Below are positions 46,387 through 53,917 of a stretch of 64,000 nt of DNA, piece by piece. Source of the DNA: Micavibrio aeruginosavorus ARL-13. Lineage in GTDB: Bacteria > Pseudomonadota > Alphaproteobacteria > Micavibrionales > Micavibrionaceae. Under the pieces are notes generated by a model. That model did no database searches and had not been told where the DNA came from. It was given only the letters and a program-made list of their open reading frames with translations. The stretch covers positions 1,364,001 through 1,428,000 of the forward strand of contig NC_016026.1 in the NCBI RefSeq assembly GCF_000226315.1, read 5' to 3'. The position numbers were made by a program, and so were the translations under genes. Within the stretch, counting starts at the first letter, position 1, and every line of letters starts with the position of its first letter.

Positions 46387-47666
46387 TTCAACACCTCGGT
46401 CAAAGCGTTGCAGAACGCGTCAATATCCGATGCTTCCGTCATTTCCGTTGCGGCAACCAGCAAGCGGTTCCCGTCCAGCGCGAACCCGGCAATAATGCCC
46501 TTGGCCGCCAATTGATCGACGACGCTTGCCGATGGTTTGGACAATTCAACAACGAATTCGTTGAAGAACGTATCATTCACCACTTTCACGCCCGGCACTT
46601 TCGCCAGCGCATCGGCCAGCATTCCGGCACGTTCATGGTTGATGCGGGCCAGTTGCTTGAACCCACCCTCACCCAACAATCCCATATGAACCGTGAACGC
46701 CAGCGCGCACAGTCCTTGGTTCGTGCAGATGTTCGATGTCGCCTTTTCCCGGCGGATATGTTGTTCCCGCGTGTTCAGGGTCAAAACGAAGGCGCGTTTT
46801 CCATCCGCATCCACCGTTTCCCCGACCAAACGGCCCGGCATTTGCCGGACATATTCGGTGCGGCAGGCAAAGAATCCCAAATGCGGCCCGCCAAACCCCA
46901 TCGCCAGACCAATCGATTGCGCTTCACCGCAAACAATATCCGCCATGCTCGGCGCAGGCAGCAGACCCAGCGAGACGATTTCATTGATCACAACAACCAG
47001 CTTCGCGCCCAAAGCGTCGCACAACGCGCGCCATTCGGCATATTGCACCGGTTGACCCAGAAAATCCGGGCACTGCACGATGATACAAGCCACATCGGCT
47101 TCATCATCCTTGATGGTTTTGAATGTTTTTTGTTCACACCCACGCACCCCGGATTTCAACACATCCCAATAATGTGGATGCAGGTCGTTGCCCACGATCA
47201 CGCGGCCCCGTCCGGTCAGGCGCATCGCCATCAACGCGGCTTCGGTACAGGATGTTGCGCCATCATACATGGACGCGTTGGCGATATCCTGCCCGGTCAG
47301 CTGCGCGATAAAGGTCTGGAATTCGAAAATCGCGGTCAGGGTGCCCTGCGCAATTTCCGGCTGATACGGTGTATAGGCGGTCAGGAATTCCGACCGCTGG
47401 ATAATGTAATCCACGCTGGCCGGGACATGGTGGTAATAACACCCGGCCCCCAGAAAGAACGGCCCCGCGCCCGCCGCATGGTTCTGGTTCGCATAAGCGG
47501 ACAACGCACGCTCCACCGCCAACTCACCCATATGCGGGGGCAAATCGATCGTCCCCTTCATCCGCGCCTTCGCTGGAACGTCAACGAACAGATCGTCCAC
47601 ACTGGCGACGCCAATGGCGTCCAGTATGGCTTTACGGGCATTTTGTGTCTGGGGAAGATAGCGCAT
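46383..47666 (-). CDS. gcvPA: Glycine dehydrogenase (decarboxylating) subunit 1
   Basis: N-terminal half of the split P protein, about 427 residues. Motifs: AGCYYHHVPASVDYI, RSEFLTAYTPYQPEIAQGTL, NASMYDGATSCTEAALMAMR and SNICTNQGLCALAFTVHMG. The start is ATG 47666 (MRYLPQTQNARK). A longer frame to 47717 is an artefact: its extra residues (WTPAFAGVT) are translated from the palindromic repeat copy 4. In mRNA order it follows gcvH but is separated from it by a GIY-YIG gene and two repeats. Confidence 0.97.
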   Translation of the reverse strand: MRYLPQTQNARKAILDAIGVASVDDLFVDVPAKARMKGTIDLPPHMGELAVERALSAYANQNHAAGAGPFFLGAGCYYHHVPASVDYIIQRSEFLTAYTPYQPEIAQGTLTAIFEFQTFIAQLTGQDIANASMYDGATSCTEAALMAMRLTGRGRVIVGNDLHPHYWDVLKSGVRGCEQKTFKTIKDDEADVACIIVQCPDFLGQPVQYAEWRALCDALGAKLVVVINEIVSLGLLPAPSMADIVCGEAQSIGLAMGFGGPHLGFFACRTEYVRQMPGRLVGETVDADGKRAFVLTLNTREQHIRREKATSNICTNQGLCALAFTVHMGLLGEGGFKQLARINHERAGMLADALAKVPGVKVVNDTFFNEFVVELSKPSASVVDQLAAKGIIAGFALDGNRLLVAATEMTEASDIDAFCNALTEVLK

Positions 47667-47688
47667 CTCTTTCTCACTCCTCTCATTC

Positions 47689-47755
47689 GTCACCCCGGCG
47701 AAGGCCGGGGTCCACACGATCCATCCTATGGATACCGGCCTTCGCCGGTATGACG
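47689..47755. repeat. Dispersed palindromic repeat, copy 4
   Basis: Half A is CACCCCGG...CCGGGGTC and half B is ATACCGG...CCGGTATGACG. It stands 9 bases beyond the stop of the GIY-YIG gene and 22 bases before gcvPA. It is nearly identical to copy 5, in the same orientation. Confidence 0.92.
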
Positions 47756-47764
47756 GCTATGTTT

Positions 47765-48058
47765 TTACTTACAAATATCCTCGTACAAATCTCTCCATTC
47801 AGGATTCATATCTTTGATACGATTCAATTTCCACTCACGTTTCCATTCTTTCATCTGCTTCTCGCGCGTAATCGCGCTTTCGGCATTTTGATGTTCTTCA
47901 AACCAGACAAGATTCTGAACATCGTATTTTTCTGTAAACCCTTCAGCAACTTTACTCTTGTGTTCCCATATGCGCTTTTTCAAATCGGACGTCACGCCAA
48001 TATACAACGTCCCATATTCCTTACTGGCCAGCATATAAACCCAAAATTTCTTCTCCAT
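47765..48058 (-). CDS. Small GIY-YIG nuclease
   Basis: A 97-residue stand-alone GIY-YIG domain: the GIY/YIG strands in FWVYMLASKEYGTLYIGVT (about residues 5-23), the catalytic arginine region LKKRIWEHK, the metal-binding glutamate region AITREKQMKEW and KLNRI. It has no DNA-binding extension, like the YhbQ group. ATGs lie at 48058 and 48061, and the GGGGGG ribosome binding site belongs to the edge of repeat copy 5. The gene fills the space between two near-identical direct copies of the palindromic repeat, within the gcv operon between gcvH and gcvPA. Confidence 0.92.
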   Translation of the reverse strand: MEKKFWVYMLASKEYGTLYIGVTSDLKKRIWEHKSKVAEGFTEKYDVQNLVWFEEHQNAESAITREKQMKEWKREWKLNRIKDMNPEWRDLYEDICK

Positions 48059-48067
48059 CATCCCCCC

Positions 48068-48134
48068 GTCACCCCGGCGCGGGCCGGGGTCCATACGGCT
48101 TATCCTATGGATACCGGCCTTCGCCGGTATGACG
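48068..48134. repeat. Dispersed palindromic repeat, copy 5
   Basis: Matches copy 4 at all but a few positions, same orientation. It ends one base before the gcvH stop codon and its other edge supplies the GIY-YIG ribosome binding site. Confidence 0.92.
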
Positions 48135-48135
48135 A

Positions 48136-48510
48136 TTAAAGGGTCTTTACAAACGCGTCATAAGCCGCCTGATCCATCAGGCCAGCCATTTCATCGGCAT
48201 TGGTCATCTTGATTTTGGCGATCCAGCCTTCTTCCAAAGACTTTTTGATCAATTCCGGATCGGTCGACAGATCATCATTCACCGCAACCACTTCACCCGT
48301 CACCGGCGTGTACACTTCGGCGGCGGTTTTGACGGATTCAACAACGGCGAAATGCTCGCCCTTCTTCACGCTTTTGCCAATCGACGGCAATTCAACGTAA
48401 ACCAGATCGCCGAGCGCGTTTTGCGCGTAATCGGTAATGCCCAGCACCGCCGTGTCATTGCCTTCGATTTTCAGCCATTCATGGTCTTTGGTAAATTTCA
48501 GAGTGCTCAT
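48136..48510 (-). CDS. gcvH: Glycine cleavage system H protein
   Basis: Lipoylated carrier that shuttles the aminomethyl group between P, T and L proteins. The 124-residue protein has Lys61 (AVVESVKTAAEVYTPVTGEV) as the lipoylation site and starts MSTLKFTKDHEWLK. The ATG at 48510 shares one base with the gcvT stop codon (TAATG). The longer frame to 48570 is inside gcvT. Confidence 0.98.
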   Translation of the reverse strand: MSTLKFTKDHEWLKIEGNDTAVLGITDYAQNALGDLVYVELPSIGKSVKKGEHFAVVESVKTAAEVYTPVTGEVVAVNDDLSTDPELIKKSLEEGWIAKIKMTNADEMAGLMDQAAYDAFVKTL

Positions 48511-49604
48511 TACGCTGCTTCCTTCTTTTTCATGGATTTGGTTTTTGCGGACACGAACGGCAGAGCGCAAATCTCTGCCGCAATATTGCGGCCACGGACA
48601 TTGACGAAAATTTTATGGCCGGTTTCGGCATATTCGGCCTGGATATATCCCATGCCGATGGAGGCCTGCGTGCTGGGGGAATACCCGCCGCTGCTCAATG
48701 TCCCAATGATTTCATCGACCTCATTGCGAATTTCGGCGCCTTCGCGGGCGACGCCCTTATCGGTCAGGCGAATGCCTACGCGCACATGTTCCGTGCCGTT
48801 GGCCAGATGGGCACGAATGACCTCGGCCCCGATATAGTCGGTATGATCCTTGGCGATGATCCAGTTCAGGCCCGCTTCTACGGCGCTGATATCTTCTTCC
48901 AACTCATGCCCATACAGCGGATAGCCCATTTCAAGACGCAGGGAATCCCGCGCGGCCAGCCCAACGGGTTTCACCGCGTCGTGCGCCATAAACGCATTCC
49001 ACACCTTTTCGGCATTGCGTTCCGGGATGCTGATTTCAAAGCCATCTTCGCCGGTATAGCCCAAACGGCTGATCAACAAATCGTTATGTTCCGCCATCCA
49101 CATATACGGCATCAACGATGCATCAAAGCCCAGCACATCGCGCATAACGCGCTCAGATTCCGGCCCCTGCAACGCGATCAAGGCACGGTCCGTGATAATG
49201 TCCATCTGGGCATTGGATGGCAGGTGCGATTGCAGCCACGGGAAATCCTTGTCCTTGCATCCGGCATTGACGACGGCGAAGAATTTTTCCGGCCCCATGC
49301 GCGTGACGATCAAATCATCCACCGTGCCGCCGCGTTCGTTGGTCAGAACGGAATATTTCGCGCGACCACCCGGAATATTGGCGAATGATGACGGCGTGAC
49401 ATGTTCCCAAAATGCGGTTGCGCCCGCACCGGTCACAAACATCTGCCCCATATGCGACACATCGAACAGGCCCGCATGGCTGCGCGTCCATTCATGTTCC
49501 TTGATCACCCCTTCACCGTAGTAAAGCGGCATATCATATCCGGCGAATTCGCCCATTTTCGCACCCAGGGCAATGTGGGCGGCGTGCAGCGGTGTGGTTT
49601 TCAT
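48510..49604 (-). CDS. gcvT: Aminomethyltransferase (glycine cleavage T protein)
   Basis: Releases ammonia from the aminomethyl-H protein and transfers the methylene group to tetrahydrofolate. The 364-residue protein has the family N terminus LHAAHIALGAKMGEFAGYDMPL, DVSHMGQM, GYTGEDGFEI and the C-terminal SGGYSPSTQASIGMGYI. It is the first gene of gcvT-gcvH-(nuclease)-gcvPA-gcvPB. No glycine riboswitch is recognisable in the 225 bases upstream, which hold repeat copy 6. Confidence 0.98.
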   Translation of the reverse strand: MKTTPLHAAHIALGAKMGEFAGYDMPLYYGEGVIKEHEWTRSHAGLFDVSHMGQMFVTGAGATAFWEHVTPSSFANIPGGRAKYSVLTNERGGTVDDLIVTRMGPEKFFAVVNAGCKDKDFPWLQSHLPSNAQMDIITDRALIALQGPESERVMRDVLGFDASLMPYMWMAEHNDLLISRLGYTGEDGFEISIPERNAEKVWNAFMAHDAVKPVGLAARDSLRLEMGYPLYGHELEEDISAVEAGLNWIIAKDHTDYIGAEVIRAHLANGTEHVRVGIRLTDKGVAREGAEIRNEVDEIIGTLSSGGYSPSTQASIGMGYIQAEYAETGHKIFVNVRGRNIAAEICALPFVSAKTKSMKKKEAA

Positions 49605-49629
49605 TTTTCCTTCATTTCCTCCCCTTCAT

Positions 49630-49699
49630 CGTCACCCCGGTGCAGACCGTGGTCTTCATCCCTTATGGCTGGAAGATCCCGGCTTTCGCCGGGATGACG
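49630..49699. repeat. Dispersed palindromic repeat, copy 6
   Basis: Half A (CACCCCGGTGCAGACCGTGGTC) is partly decayed, half B (GATCCCGGCTTTCGCCGGGATGAC) is intact. It ends 26 bases upstream of the gcvT start, within its leader. Confidence 0.8.
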
Positions 49700-49829
49700 T
49701 GCAAGACAAGGAAATCTAAAGGACACACCCGCCCCACGCCACCCCATGCGTGGCGCAAAACCCAATAGATCACAGGCATTTTTATGATGCCCCGCGACAT
49801 GGATATGTTTTGGAAAATGGGCGAAAGCG

Positions 49830-50393
49830 TTACGCTGCCTTCGCCTTGGCGGCACCGCCGACATGGTTCAGGAAACGGTCCACGAACCCGGTCAGGAATT
49901 TGGCCGTGTCCGGGCTGCTGACGTTCCCGTCACTGTCGATCAGACCGTCTTTAAAGGTCAGATACAGCTCCGGCTGGGCCATCATGGCCATGTCCAGAAA
50001 ACCGGCGGTGACGGACCGCAAATGCGCTTGTGCCACCGCTGTGCCGATTGCGCCCGGTGACGTGCCACAAATGGCCCCCGGCTTGCCCGCGAACGAGTTT
50101 TTGCCATAAGGGCGCGACGCCCAGTCAATTGCATTTTTCAGAACACCCGGGATGGAGCGGTTATATTCCGGCGTCACAAACAACACGCCATCCGCCCCCT
50201 CAATCTCGTTTTTCAGGCGGGTGACCGCGGCCGGCACATTGCCCTCCAGATCCTGGTTAAACAGCGGCAAATCATCAATCCGCACGTGAACCGCGCTAAA
50301 ACGGCCGCCGCCCAGCTTTTCCAGGGCCTTGGCCAGTTTCAGGTTGGACGAATCTTTACGAATGCTGCCGACGATAATTGCGATTTTGGTCAT
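49830..50393 (-). CDS. NADPH-dependent FMN reductase
   Basis: Flavodoxin-like reductase of the ChrR/YieF/ArsH group, 187 residues. It shows the FMN phosphate loop VGSIRKDSSNLKLAKAL (residues 8-24) and the LFVTPEYNRSIPGVLKNAID signature (about 94-113), with KPGAICGTSPGAIGT afterwards. Likely reduces quinones or metal oxyanions with NAD(P)H in the cytoplasm. The ATG at 50393 has GGAGG-like sequence upstream. It is divergent from the cold-shock gene. Confidence 0.93.
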   Translation of the reverse strand: MTKIAIIVGSIRKDSSNLKLAKALEKLGGGRFSAVHVRIDDLPLFNQDLEGNVPAAVTRLKNEIEGADGVLFVTPEYNRSIPGVLKNAIDWASRPYGKNSFAGKPGAICGTSPGAIGTAVAQAHLRSVTAGFLDMAMMAQPELYLTFKDGLIDSDGNVSSPDTAKFLTGFVDRFLNHVGGAAKAKAA

Positions 50394-50688
50394 GGAGGGC
50401 CCCCAAAGGATGAAAGAAAAGAATATTGGGGTTTGAATCTAAACCTTTTTTCTTCGATTTCCAGCCTGTAAATAAATGCATGCCCCGCAACAATTTACTT
50501 GTTTTCTGTAAATATTTGTGGTTAATAGCGGGCATTGAGTTCTGTAATAACTCTTCGTCCTGTCAGCCTTGTGACCAAAATCATCAAGCGTGAACCAAAG
50601 AGTTTTACCAGCCACCTACCGGAAACGGACGGCTGGATACGAAACTCTTTATTTTAAAAACGACTTCTTGATAAAGGAAACTACGACT

Positions 50689-50895
50689 ATGGCTACAGGT
50701 ACCGTTAAATGGTTCAACACCACCAAAGGCTTCGGCTTCATTCAACCTGACCAAGGTGGCGCGGACGTTTTCGTTCACATCTCCGCTGTTCAACAGGCTG
50801 GCTGGTCCACCCTGAACGAAGGTCAAAAAGTAAGCTATGAGCTGGTGACAAGCCGCGGTAAAACCGCAGCCGCTGACCTGCGCGACGCAGCCTAA
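50689..50895 (+). CDS. csp: Cold-shock protein, CspA family
   Basis: A 68-residue single OB-fold RNA chaperone with RNP1 (KGFGFIQ) and RNP2 (VFVHIS), and the family N terminus [14 protein letters not shown]. The ATG at 50689 follows AAAGGA at 11 bases. The upstream 295 bases have no gene and could hold a long leader as in other csp genes, with a weak GAGTT/AACTC hairpin at 50537-50553. An RNA helicase gene follows 137 bases downstream with no terminator U-tract between, so the two may form a cold-response unit. Confidence 0.97.
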   Translation: MATGTVKWFNTTKGFGFIQPDQGGADVFVHISAVQQAGWSTLNEGQKVSYELVTSRGKTAAADLRDAA

Positions 50896-50913
50896 TCTAG
50901 GCTAATCGACGAC

Positions 50914-51012
50914 GTCCCTCTCTTTTTGTGTAGGGACCAACACGGTTAAATCTTCGACTGAAGAATAACAAGGACCTTCTCCGGCACATGTCGTGCCGGA
51001 GGTGTTGGTCCC
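50914..51012 (+). promoter_or_regulatory. Structured leader of the RNA helicase gene
   Basis: An 11-bp closing helix (50933-50943 with 51002-51012, perfect) encloses two hairpins: TCTTC/GAAGA (50951-50964) and a perfect 9-bp CTCCGGCAC/GTGCCGGAG (50979-51001), which together give a three-way junction 20 bases before the start codon. A competing hairpin GTCCCT/AGGGAC (50914-50937) uses the same AGGGAC as the closing helix, so the two folds exclude each other. No U-tract follows. A switch role is inferred. Confidence 0.55.
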
Positions 51013-51032
51013 GACATACACGACAAAAAGAG

Positions 51033-53006
51033 ATGATGATGCAGAATTTCCATGAAATGGGTCTGCCAGACGCGCTCGTGCGCGCGCTGGACTATATGAA
51101 GTTTGAAACGCCGACGCCGATTCAGGCCCAGGCTATCCCCCTTGCCCTTGCTGGCAACGACATTCTGGGTTCCGCCCAGACAGGCACAGGTAAAACCGGT
51201 GCTTTCGCAATCCCAATCATTGCCAAACTGATCGAATTCCCGGATTCGGCCGCATTGATCATGACACCGACCCGCGAGCTGGCGGTTCAGGTTGCTGACA
51301 TCGTGCGCAAAATGCTGGGCTCCCAACCGTCGATGACGCTGGCTGTTCTGATCGGTGGCGAACCGATGGACAAACAATTGCGCCAACTGCGCACCCATCC
51401 GCGCATTATTATCGGCACGCCGGGCCGTATCAACGACCACATGCTGCGTGGTACGGTTAAATTCGACAACGCCAACTTCCTGGTGCTGGACGAAACCGAC
51501 CGTATGCTGGACATGGGTTTTGGTATCCAGATCGAAAAGATCATCCGGACCATGCCGAAAGAACGCCAGACGATGATGTTCTCGGCCACCATTCCGCCGT
51601 ACATCAGCAAGCTGTCGGCCCAATACCTGAAAAACCCGCAGCGTGTATCGATTGGTGAAGAATCCACCGCCGCTCCGAAAATCAAACAGGAATTGGTCCA
51701 CACCAACCACTCCGAAAAATACAACGCGCTGGTTGGCCAGCTGGATCAACGCGAAGGGTCCGTGATCATTTTCGTGAAAACGAAACACGGTGCCGACCGT
51801 TTGGCCCGCAAGCTGACCCAGGACGATTTCCGTTCCGAAGCATTGCACGGTGACTTGCGCCAGAACAAGCGCGACCGCGTAATACGCAGCTTCCGCGACA
51901 AGAAATACCGCATTCTGGTTGCCACCGACGTGGCCGCCCGTGGCCTGGATATTCCGCACATTGAACACGTCGTGAACTACGACCTGCCCCAATGCGCTGA
52001 AGATTACATCCACCGTATCGGCCGTACCGGTCGCGCCGGAGCCGAAGGCAATGCCGTGTGCCTGCTGACATCGGAAGATGGCGGTAAATGGAAAGCTATT
52101 CACAAGCTGATGAACCCGCCCGCCAATGGCGACAAACACGAATCCCGCGATGAAAATGGCGGTCGCCCGTCATTCGGTCGCAAATCCGGTGGCTTTAAAC
52201 AAGGCGGATTCAAGCGTGATGGTTTCAAACGTGATGGATACAGAAAAGAAGAAGGTGGTCGTGATGGCTACAAAAAAGAAGGCTTCAAACCGCGTCGTGA
52301 TTTTGACGACCGCCCACGGCAGGACCGCCCTCGGAGCGAACGGCCGTTCGGCGACCGCCCATTCAACAACGACCGTCCCCGTGATGACCGCCCGCGTCAA
52401 GATCGCCCGCGTGAAGATCGTCCGCGCCGCGATTATAACGACCGCCCGTCTTTCCGCGATGATCGCGGCGGCGATCGGCCGTTCCAAAAGCGTGACGACG
52501 ACCGTGGGAACCGTTTCAATCGTGACGAGCGCCCCAACACATGGAAAAAAGACCGCCCGTACAGTAACGACCGGTCCTTCGATGAACAGCGCCCCCGCCG
52601 TGATTTTGCGGACCGCCCGCAAAACAACGAACGCGGAACCCGCCCGTTCAATGACCGTCCCCGCGACGATCGTCCCCGCGAAGACCGTCCACGTCGTGAA
52701 TTCTCCGACCGACCGCGTCAAGATGGCGCGCCGCGTCGGAACGACGATTCCTTCGGCAACCGCAAACCAAAACTCAATGCCGACCGGGACGGAAACCGAC
52801 CGGAACGCGGCAACCGCGACGCGGACGGCAATCGCCGGGATTTTGCCAAGCGTGATGGTGACCGCCCGTTCGGTCGCCGCCCGGGCGGCAATGGCGGAAA
52901 CGGCAGCGGGAAGCCTTCGGGCCGACCGATGGGCGGCCAACGCCCGGCTGAGGGTGGAAAAGTGCGCACCGCCTCCAGCAGCGGAAAACGCTACTACTCT
53001 GCATAA
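51033..53006 (+). CDS. DEAD-box-family RNA helicase with DETD motif
   Basis: A 657-residue RNA helicase. Core motifs: FETPTPIQAQAIPLAL, AQTGTGKTGAF, TPTRELAVQ, SAT, ARGLDIPHIEHVVNYDLP and HRIGRTGRAG. Motif II reads VLDETDRMLDMGF, i.e. DETD in place of DEAD. After the core (about residue 370) comes a disordered tail of some 280 residues built from Arg-Pro/Asp-Arg repeats (DDRPRQDRPREDRPRRDYND). Three ATGs in a row (51033, 51036, 51039) can start translation. It lies downstream of a cold-shock gene and a structured leader. Confidence 0.95.
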   Translation: MMMQNFHEMGLPDALVRALDYMKFETPTPIQAQAIPLALAGNDILGSAQTGTGKTGAFAIPIIAKLIEFPDSAALIMTPTRELAVQVADIVRKMLGSQPSMTLAVLIGGEPMDKQLRQLRTHPRIIIGTPGRINDHMLRGTVKFDNANFLVLDETDRMLDMGFGIQIEKIIRTMPKERQTMMFSATIPPYISKLSAQYLKNPQRVSIGEESTAAPKIKQELVHTNHSEKYNALVGQLDQREGSVIIFVKTKHGADRLARKLTQDDFRSEALHGDLRQNKRDRVIRSFRDKKYRILVATDVAARGLDIPHIEHVVNYDLPQCAEDYIHRIGRTGRAGAEGNAVCLLTSEDGGKWKAIHKLMNPPANGDKHESRDENGGRPSFGRKSGGFKQGGFKRDGFKRDGYRKEEGGRDGYKKEGFKPRRDFDDRPRQDRPRSERPFGDRPFNNDRPRDDRPRQDRPREDRPRRDYNDRPSFRDDRGGDRPFQKRDDDRGNRFNRDERPNTWKKDRPYSNDRSFDEQRPRRDFADRPQNNERGTRPFNDRPRDDRPREDRPRREFSDRPRQDGAPRRNDDSFGNRKPKLNADRDGNRPERGNRDADGNRRDFAKRDGDRPFGRRPGGNGGNGSGKPSGRPMGGQRPAEGGKVRTASSSGKRYYSA

Positions 53007-53040
53007 TTCCTGAAGATTTCAGGACATTAAGGTTTGACGG

Positions 53041-53074
53041 GGTGCCCCATCTTTGCAAAGGTGGGGCACCTTTG
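53041..53074 (+). terminator. Terminator after the helicase gene
   Basis: GGTGCCCCA pairs with TGGGGCACC, with further inner pairs CTTT/AAAG, followed by TTTGATTTT. It lies 34 bases past the helicase stop and before the NlpC/P60 gene. Confidence 0.8.
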
Positions 53075-53101
53075 ATTTTGATACATAAAGCCCGATTGCC
53101 C

Positions 53102-53917
53102 ATGACCAATACCTACATCGTCAACACACAGGCCACATGGATCCGCACCCGCCCCGCCCACGAACCGATGATCGGGCGGCGGGACTCGCAGTTGTTGTTC
53201 GGCGAAACGGTACGCGGCGATAACAATTTGTATCAACATTGGATCGCAGCCACCTCCGCGCAGGACGGATACGAAGGCTGGATGTCCACCAACGACGTTC
53301 GCACAAAATCTTTCCTGTCGGAACCGACGCATATCATCGCGACACGGATGGCGAATTTATACCCCTCGCCCACGTTCAAAATTCGCCCCAGCCTGACCCT
53401 GACCTTCATGGCGCAGGTCAAACCGAAATCGACCGAATTGATTATCGACGGTTTTGTCGGTGTGCGGTTTAATGATGGCCTGTTGTGGGTGCCGCAAAAT
53501 CACATCATGGCCAAGGCGGATGCACTGGCCAATCCGGCCGATATTGTCGACACGGCCAAAATGTTTTTGGGCGATCCCTATTTATATGGCGGACGCGGTC
53601 ATGGCGGGATTGATTGTTCGGGGCTGGTGCAAATTGCCCTGCAACGCAATGGCATTGCCTGTCCCCGCGATGCGGATATGCAGGAAAACGTTGTGGGCGA
53701 AGCCGTGCCGATTTCCTTAAAAAATCTGCGTCGCGGCGATATTGTCTATTTCCCCGGCCATGTTGGCATCATGGTCAACCGCACACACATGATCAACGCC
53801 ACCGCCCGCTTTATGCAGGTGGTCATCGAACCGGTCCGTGATGTGAAAAAAGCGTGTAACGATACGATTACGGCTGTACGCCGTTTGCCGCCTTTGGTGC
53901 CGGGCGTAACGCTTTAA
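53102..53917 (+). CDS. NlpC/P60 family cysteine peptidase with SH3-like domains
   Basis: A 271-residue peptidase; the catalytic residues are Cys172 (GGIDCSGLVQIAL), His220 (YFPGHVGIM) and probably His229. Residues about 5-135 form one or two bacterial SH3-like domains (GYEGWMSTNDVR; VGVRFNDGLLWVPQNHI), the layout of gamma-D-glutamyl-L-diamino acid endopeptidases that trim peptidoglycan peptides. No signal peptide is seen, suggesting action on recycled peptides in the cytoplasm. Its last 50 bases overlap the 3' end of the convergent MurC/Mpl-like gene. The ribosome binding site is weak. Confidence 0.9.
   Translation: MTNTYIVNTQATWIRTRPAHEPMIGRRDSQLLFGETVRGDNNLYQHWIAATSAQDGYEGWMSTNDVRTKSFLSEPTHIIATRMANLYPSPTFKIRPSLTLTFMAQVKPKSTELIIDGFVGVRFNDGLLWVPQNHIMAKADALANPADIVDTAKMFLGDPYLYGGRGHGGIDCSGLVQIALQRNGIACPRDADMQENVVGEAVPISLKNLRRGDIVYFPGHVGIMVNRTHMINATARFMQVVIEPVRDVKKACNDTITAVRRLPPLVPGVTL

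Noticed and set aside
47667-47717. N-terminal extension of gcvPA beginning WTPAFAGVT
   Set aside because: These residues are translated from repeat copy 4; ATG 47666 gives the family N terminus.
44848-47753. Long plus-strand frames over gcvPB and gcvPA
   Set aside because: Antisense shadows rich in His, Arg and Gln with no domain; the minus-strand genes are unambiguous.
47689-48134. Possible CRISPR array because of repeated palindromes
   Set aside because: Only two copies, 380 bases apart, with a gene between; no regular spacers and no cas genes.
49605-49829. Glycine riboswitch before gcvT
   Set aside because: No conserved glycine aptamer elements seen; the spacer holds repeat copy 6 and a small GC-rich hairpin.
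52126-53013. 295-codon open frame overlapping the helicase tail, and a 256-codon antisense frame at 52170-52940
   Set aside because: Both are by-products of the Arg/Asp/Pro-rich repeats of the helicase gene, whose frame has all the helicase motifs; neither has a ribosome binding site or family match.
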